NCBI GenBank assembly: GCA_041397765.1
Contig: JAWKWA010000024.1
Location: forward strand, 1 to 64,000
Length of the DNA: 64,000 nt
Direction: 5' to 3'
DNA from: JAWKWA01 sp041397765
Lineage (GTDB): Bacteria; Pseudomonadota; Alphaproteobacteria; Rhizobiales; Hyphomicrobiaceae
The translations under genes and the position numbers were made by a program. The notes below the pieces were generated by a model, which made no database searches, was not told the origin of the DNA, and saw nothing but the letters and a program-made list of their open reading frames with translations. This document shows positions 60,653 to 64,000 of this stretch, piece by piece (position 1 is the first letter of the stretch; every line of letters starts with the position of its first letter).

Positions 60653-61899
60653 GTGATCGAGCTCGGCGGCATGGAGCAGGCGGAGGTCGGAAGCTGCCTT
60701 GCGCTCTTCGACCCGGCAAGCTCGGCCATCGGTCTGCTCAACGGTGCGGCCGCCGACCTCATGAGGTCGATCGAAGAGGGGACGGATGCTGGCGCCTCGG
60801 CGCGCGGGCGAGATGCGCGTGCCGATCTGAAGCGAAATCTCGCGGCAGCCGGTTTCGGTCGAACGGCGCCGACGGCGGCATGGCCGACCGGCCGGTGTGC
60901 GGCGACCGGCGACGACGCAGCGGCAAGGGTCGAGACGCCGCGCGCGCTCCTGCTCGATGTCGTCGTCGCCCTGCCATCATGCCATGCGCCATCGGAAGCC
61001 GACATGGCGGGGGCCGGCGATCCAGGGACGCAATTGCGCATCTGCTGCGACGAGCCGGTGCTCGCCGGGCTGCTTGGCGGGGTTTTGGCGCCGATGGCGC
61101 GTGGCACCTCGCGGGATGACGCCGCCACCGTCCGGATCGAAGTCTGGGCAGAGAATGCGGACGGACTGACCTATCGCGTCGTGGCCGACCGAGGGGTGCT
61201 CGGCCGAGGGCTCGAGCGAGCGGTCGCCCGCCGCCTCGTGCTCGAAGAGCTCGCCCTGGCGCTGAACGGCCGCTTCGATGTGAAAGCCCTTCTCCATGCC
61301 TCGGCTGTCGTCGCGGAAGGTGGCGCGATCCTCATCGTCGGCGCCAGCGGGGCCGGCAAGACGACGCTCACCGCCGGTCTCGTCGCGGCCGGGTTTGCCT
61401 ACATCGCCGACGACCTCGTGCCGCTCGGCGAGGAGGGCCGATCGGCGGGCCGCTTTCCGGCCGCGCTTGCCGTGAAAGCCGGAAGCTGGCCCGTCGTCGG
61501 CGCGCTGCATGAGGGATTGGTGCGCCTGCCGGTGCTGACGACGCGGCGGCTGCAGGTGCGCTATCTCGATCCGGCGACGTTGCCCGGCCGGCAGGCGCTG
61601 GCCGCGAGCACCCCTTTGTGCCGATCCGTGCCATGATCTTTCCGTCCTTCTCTCCCGGCTGCGAGACCGAAATCGAGCGGGCGACGCCCGAATGGGCCTT
61701 CGCCCAGCTCGTCGGCACGGGCAGCTCGCCGGCCGGCAAGGCGCCCTCGATCCGGCCGCTCGCGCGCCTTTGCAACGACATTCCGGCGTTCCGGCTCGCA
61801 TATGGCTCGCTGGCGGAGGCGATCGGCGCCACACGGGCGATCCTTGCGGAGGTGGCGGTCCGGACGGCTTCCGCGCCGCCATGCGAATTTCACGATTGA
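60653..61899 (+). pseudogene. HprK-like kinase, interrupted by one frameshift
   Basis: The frame from a GTG at 60653 (GAGGGATGAG upstream) runs to a stop at 61636. It contains the HprK/P-type Walker A loop GASGAGKTTL (from residue 230), preceded by LLHASAVVAEGGAIL and followed by FAYIADDLVPL. At about 61605 one base seems to be missing. In the other frame the protein goes on as EHPFVPIRAMIFPSFSPG and ends at 61899 with RLAYGSLAEAIGATRAIL, exactly the C-terminal part this family should have. So the ancestral gene is about 415 codons. Either it is a fresh pseudogene or the base was lost in sequencing. If intact it would phosphorylate a Ser/Thr, perhaps in the peptide encoded 53 bp before it. 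The N-terminal 180 residues are not recognised. Confidence 0.75.
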
Positions 61900-61913
61900 A
61901 GGAAGCCTGAGCG

Positions 61914-63068
61914 ATGCGTGACCTCGACTGCCGCACCGATCCGCTCGGCGTGACTGTGCGACTTCTGCAGTGTCTCGCCGGCACGCGTAGCGGAGAAGGA
62001 GCGGGGGGCCCACACTTCGAGGGATCCATAGATTGGGAAGCCGTCGTCGCGCTCGCGAGCGCCCATCTGGTGCTGCCGGCGCTCGATGCCGCGCTCAGGC
62101 TAGCTCCCGACGGGGACATGGACGTGCCGGCGGATGCGCGCGCGTTCTTTGCCGACATGGCCGCGGCGAATGCGGCGCGCAATCGTGCGCTTGCCGACGA
62201 TCTGAAACGGATCGCCGATCTCCTCGCGTCGGCGGGCATTCCCGTCGTCGCCTTGAAGGGCGCGGCCTTCATCCTGGACGATGCGAGGCGGACCGCCGGC
62301 AAGGAGCCGCTCGCACCCTGGCGGTTCTCGAGCGATCTCGACCTCCTGGTGCCGCCGCCGCGGCTTCACGAGGCCGGCGCCTGTCTCGTCGGGGCCGGCT
62401 ATCGGCCGGCTGCGGACTGCGAGCCTTTCGATCCCGAGCGCGACGCGCATCTGCCGCCCCTGTGGTCGCCCGGCGGCACGCATACGGTCGAGTTGCACGG
62501 CCACCTCTTTGCGCCGGGCATCGCCCGCAGGCTCGACGAAGGCATCCTCGCGCGCTCCCTGGAAGTCGCGTGCGGGGCGATGCCCATGCGTATTCCAGCC
62601 GCAGCGGACCGCATCGCCATCGTGCTCGCGCACAGCCAGGTCCATCACCGGTTCCACGCGGCCCGTCGCATCCTGCTGCGCGACCTCCTGGACCTGTCGC
62701 ATCTGGCGAGCCCTGACGGTTCCGCGTTGGTGGCCGATGCGCTCACACGACTGGAACCGGGCAGCGAGCGTGACGCGGCGCGCGCGCTGGTGCTGGCTTC
62801 GTCCGAGATCATGGCGTGGCCGGTCGCGGGGATCACTTTCACGGCCGGGGATCGCGCCTTCGTGCGGGCAGCCATACGGCGTCTCGAGGGCTCGCGGCTG
62901 AAGCGCCGGGTGCTCGCCGCCGTCGATGATGCGCGGATCGAGGCGCGCCGTCTGGTGGCCGAGCCCGGCCGGGTGCGCCGGCTCATGTCGATCGCCGTGA
63001 GCCCACAGATGGTGCGCTCGCGGATCTCGCGCCGTGCGGGCAAGCGCCGGCAGGCCCATTGGGGCTGA
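61914..63068 (+). CDS. Nucleotidyltransferase-family protein (PF14907-like)
   Basis: A 384-residue protein of the uncharacterised nucleotidyltransferase family found with HprK-like kinases. VVALKGAAFIL (about 111-120) and FSSDLDLLVP (138-147; Asp141 and Asp143 as metal ligands) are the catalytic marks. HTVELHGHLF and IAIVLAHSQVHHRF follow. It probably transfers a nucleotide or phosphosugar-like group to a peptide or protein. It starts 14 bp after the second part of the kinase frame, so the three genes 60363-63068 look like one operon. Confidence 0.8.
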   Translation: MRDLDCRTDPLGVTVRLLQCLAGTRSGEGAGGPHFEGSIDWEAVVALASAHLVLPALDAALRLAPDGDMDVPADARAFFADMAAANAARNRALADDLKRIADLLASAGIPVVALKGAAFILDDARRTAGKEPLAPWRFSSDLDLLVPPPRLHEAGACLVGAGYRPAADCEPFDPERDAHLPPLWSPGGTHTVELHGHLFAPGIARRLDEGILARSLEVACGAMPMRIPAAADRIAIVLAHSQVHHRFHAARRILLRDLLDLSHLASPDGSALVADALTRLEPGSERDAARALVLASSEIMAWPVAGITFTAGDRAFVRAAIRRLEGSRLKRRVLAAVDDARIEARRLVAEPGRVRRLMSIAVSPQMVRSRISRRAGKRRQAHWG

Positions 63069-63240
63069 GACGAAGAGGTCCGCGCCGATTGGATGCGGCC
63101 CGCCGCCCTCCGGAGGCTCGATCCGGCGATCCGTTCCGCTGGGCCGATCGGTCGCGTGCGTGGCCCTCTCCCGCGTGCTATGCAGCGGCCCGTCCGGGTT
63201 GTTCCGCCCGGCGGCACCTATGCGAGGGATCCACAGGCCC

Positions 63241-63603
63241 ATGGCGATCAGGCGAGCGAGCAGGGCGCGCGACCGCGCCGTCACGATGTTCATCATCGGC
63301 GACTGGATGAAGCGGTGGCTGCCGGCGACCGTGCTCATGATCGGCATCGTCGCCCTGTTCGTGCTCGCCCGAGCCGACTTCTCGCACGAGGCGGCGCGGC
63401 TGACCGGCACCGTCGCCGGCTCGAACTGGACGGCAGGGGAGGCCATGCGCCACACGGTCTTCGTCGATGTGCGGCTCCCCGACGGACGGACGATCGTCGC
63501 GACCGGCCATCTCGACAAGCCGCCGCACGAGGGCGATCAGATCACCGTGGTCGACATGGTCGGCCTGTGGGGCGGCCATCGCTTCAAGGTTGCGACGCCC
63601 TGA
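63241..63603 (+). CDS. Small single-span membrane protein (hypothetical)
   Basis: About 120 residues: a basic start, one membrane segment (WLPATVLMIGIVALFVLA) and a periplasmic beta-rich part with TVFVDVRLPDGRTIVATG. The family is unknown to me. The start is unsure: Met codons at 63241, 63286 and 63307 are all possible, and none has a strong binding site. The frame is open further upstream to 63034 but overlaps the nucleotidyltransferase. Its relation to the peptide cassette is unclear. Confidence 0.55.
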   Translation: MAIRRASRARDRAVTMFIIGDWMKRWLPATVLMIGIVALFVLARADFSHEAARLTGTVAGSNWTAGEAMRHTVFVDVRLPDGRTIVATGHLDKPPHEGDQITVVDMVGLWGGHRFKVATP

Positions 63604-63633
63604 TGAGCGGGCTGCCGCGAATGCCGGTGCGGC

Positions 63634-64000
63634 TCAAGCGACGACGGCAGCGCCGGATCTGACGATCGCCGCGAAATTCCCGAGCACGGACATGGCCGAG
63701 GAGGTCTCCTCCAGCGCAGCCGCGGCAGCCGGCACGTCGACACCGATCCGGCCGAGCTCGTCGCGATAGTCGCGGAACAGCACCTCCATCAGCGGCTTGT
63801 CGAACTCGGGATGGAACTGCGTGCCCCAGGCCATGGCTGCGTAGCGGACCGCCTGCACGCTGTGGTCGTTGTGGGCAAGGAGGAGCGCGCCGCCCGGCAG
63901 CTCCTTCACGCCTTGAGAATGCGCGGCCTGGGCCTTGAAGCGGGCCGGCGTACCGGCAAAGAGCGGATCGGCGGCGCCCTCGTCGGTCAGCACGATCGGT
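63634..64000 (-). CDS. Class I glutamine amidotransferase, C-terminal part
   Basis: The C-terminal 120 or so residues of a GMP-synthase-type amidotransferase run off the right edge. The triad His and Glu are seen in GTQFHPEF; the nucleophile Cys lies beyond the window. The AHNDHSVQAV stretch and the lack of a synthetase domain suggest a stand-alone type (YfeJ/PuuD-like in size), whose donor reaction is unknown. Confidence 0.8.
   Translation of the reverse strand, partial: PIVLTDEGAADPLFAGTPARFKAQAAHSQGVKELPGGALLLAHNDHSVQAVRYAAMAWGTQFHPEFDKPLMEVLFRDYRDELGRIGVDVPAAAAALEETSSAMSVLGNFAAIVRSGAAVVA

Overview
The window is GC-rich chromosomal DNA from an alphaproteobacterium, most likely of the order Hyphomicrobiales (Rhizobiales). 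The evidence is the rpmH-rnpA-yidC-engB block, an xseA-DUF2093 pair, ffh near rpsP, hflK-hflC-DUF2065-degP, the Rhizobiales-style YidC N-terminus, and a bchE-type gene that hints at a phototroph or a relative of phototrophs. No species can be named from sequence alone.

Layout. (1) 1-3820 is the right end of a decayed integrated element: five overlapping small genes ending in an orphan N6-adenine methyltransferase, a multiply frameshifted tyrosine integrase, and a 3' fragment of tRNA-Arg(CCG) that marks the attachment site. (2) 3967-13921 holds an XRE regulator divergent from a BchE-type B12/radical-SAM cyclase, then engB-yidC-rnpA-rpmH on the minus strand, a membrane-anchored patatin-like lipase, infA and maf. 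(3) 14089-16720 holds a Rieske oxygenase, a tandem universal stress protein and a small conserved protein. (4) 16973-25201 is a compact alginate-like exopolysaccharide locus: a PilZ-HlyD Alg44-like protein, an Alg8-like synthase and AlgD, followed by an RTX/DUF4114 protein and a secreted PL14-like polysaccharide lyase. (5) 25224-32384 is mixed core: LysR/DoxX/DODA dioxygenase, xseA-DUF2093, rpsP, a GNAT acetyltransferase and ffh. (6) 32695-34254 encodes a serralysin-type RTX metalloprotease. (7) 34594-41744 is a six-gene hydrogenase-4-like operon (hyfBCEFGI) whose catalytic-subunit homologue lacks the NiFe cysteines. It is therefore better read as an energy-converting-hydrogenase-related (Ehr) complex than as a hydrogenase. 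(8) 41755-46867 holds an enolase-superfamily enzyme and degP-DUF2065-hflC-hflK. (9) 47333-60168 is a catabolic and uptake region: a Cys-less isochorismatase-fold protein, a DUF1989-GcvT fusion, a VOC protein, a PLP lyase, an M24-fold protein with altered metal ligands, a PotDBCA-type ABC transporter and a CocE/NonD hydrolase. (10) 60363-63068 is a putative peptide-modification locus: a short exported Asn/Gly-rich peptide, an HprK-like kinase that carries a frameshift, and a PF14907-type nucleotidyltransferase. (11) The window ends with a small membrane protein and the C-terminal part of a glutamine amidotransferase.

The parts most likely to hold new biology are the peptide/HprK/nucleotidyltransferase cassette, the NiFe-less Hyf/Ehr operon, and the catabolic cluster built from active-site-altered family members. 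The reduced c-di-GMP-responsive alginate-like cluster comes next. All functions are read from motifs and family memory; no searches were run.
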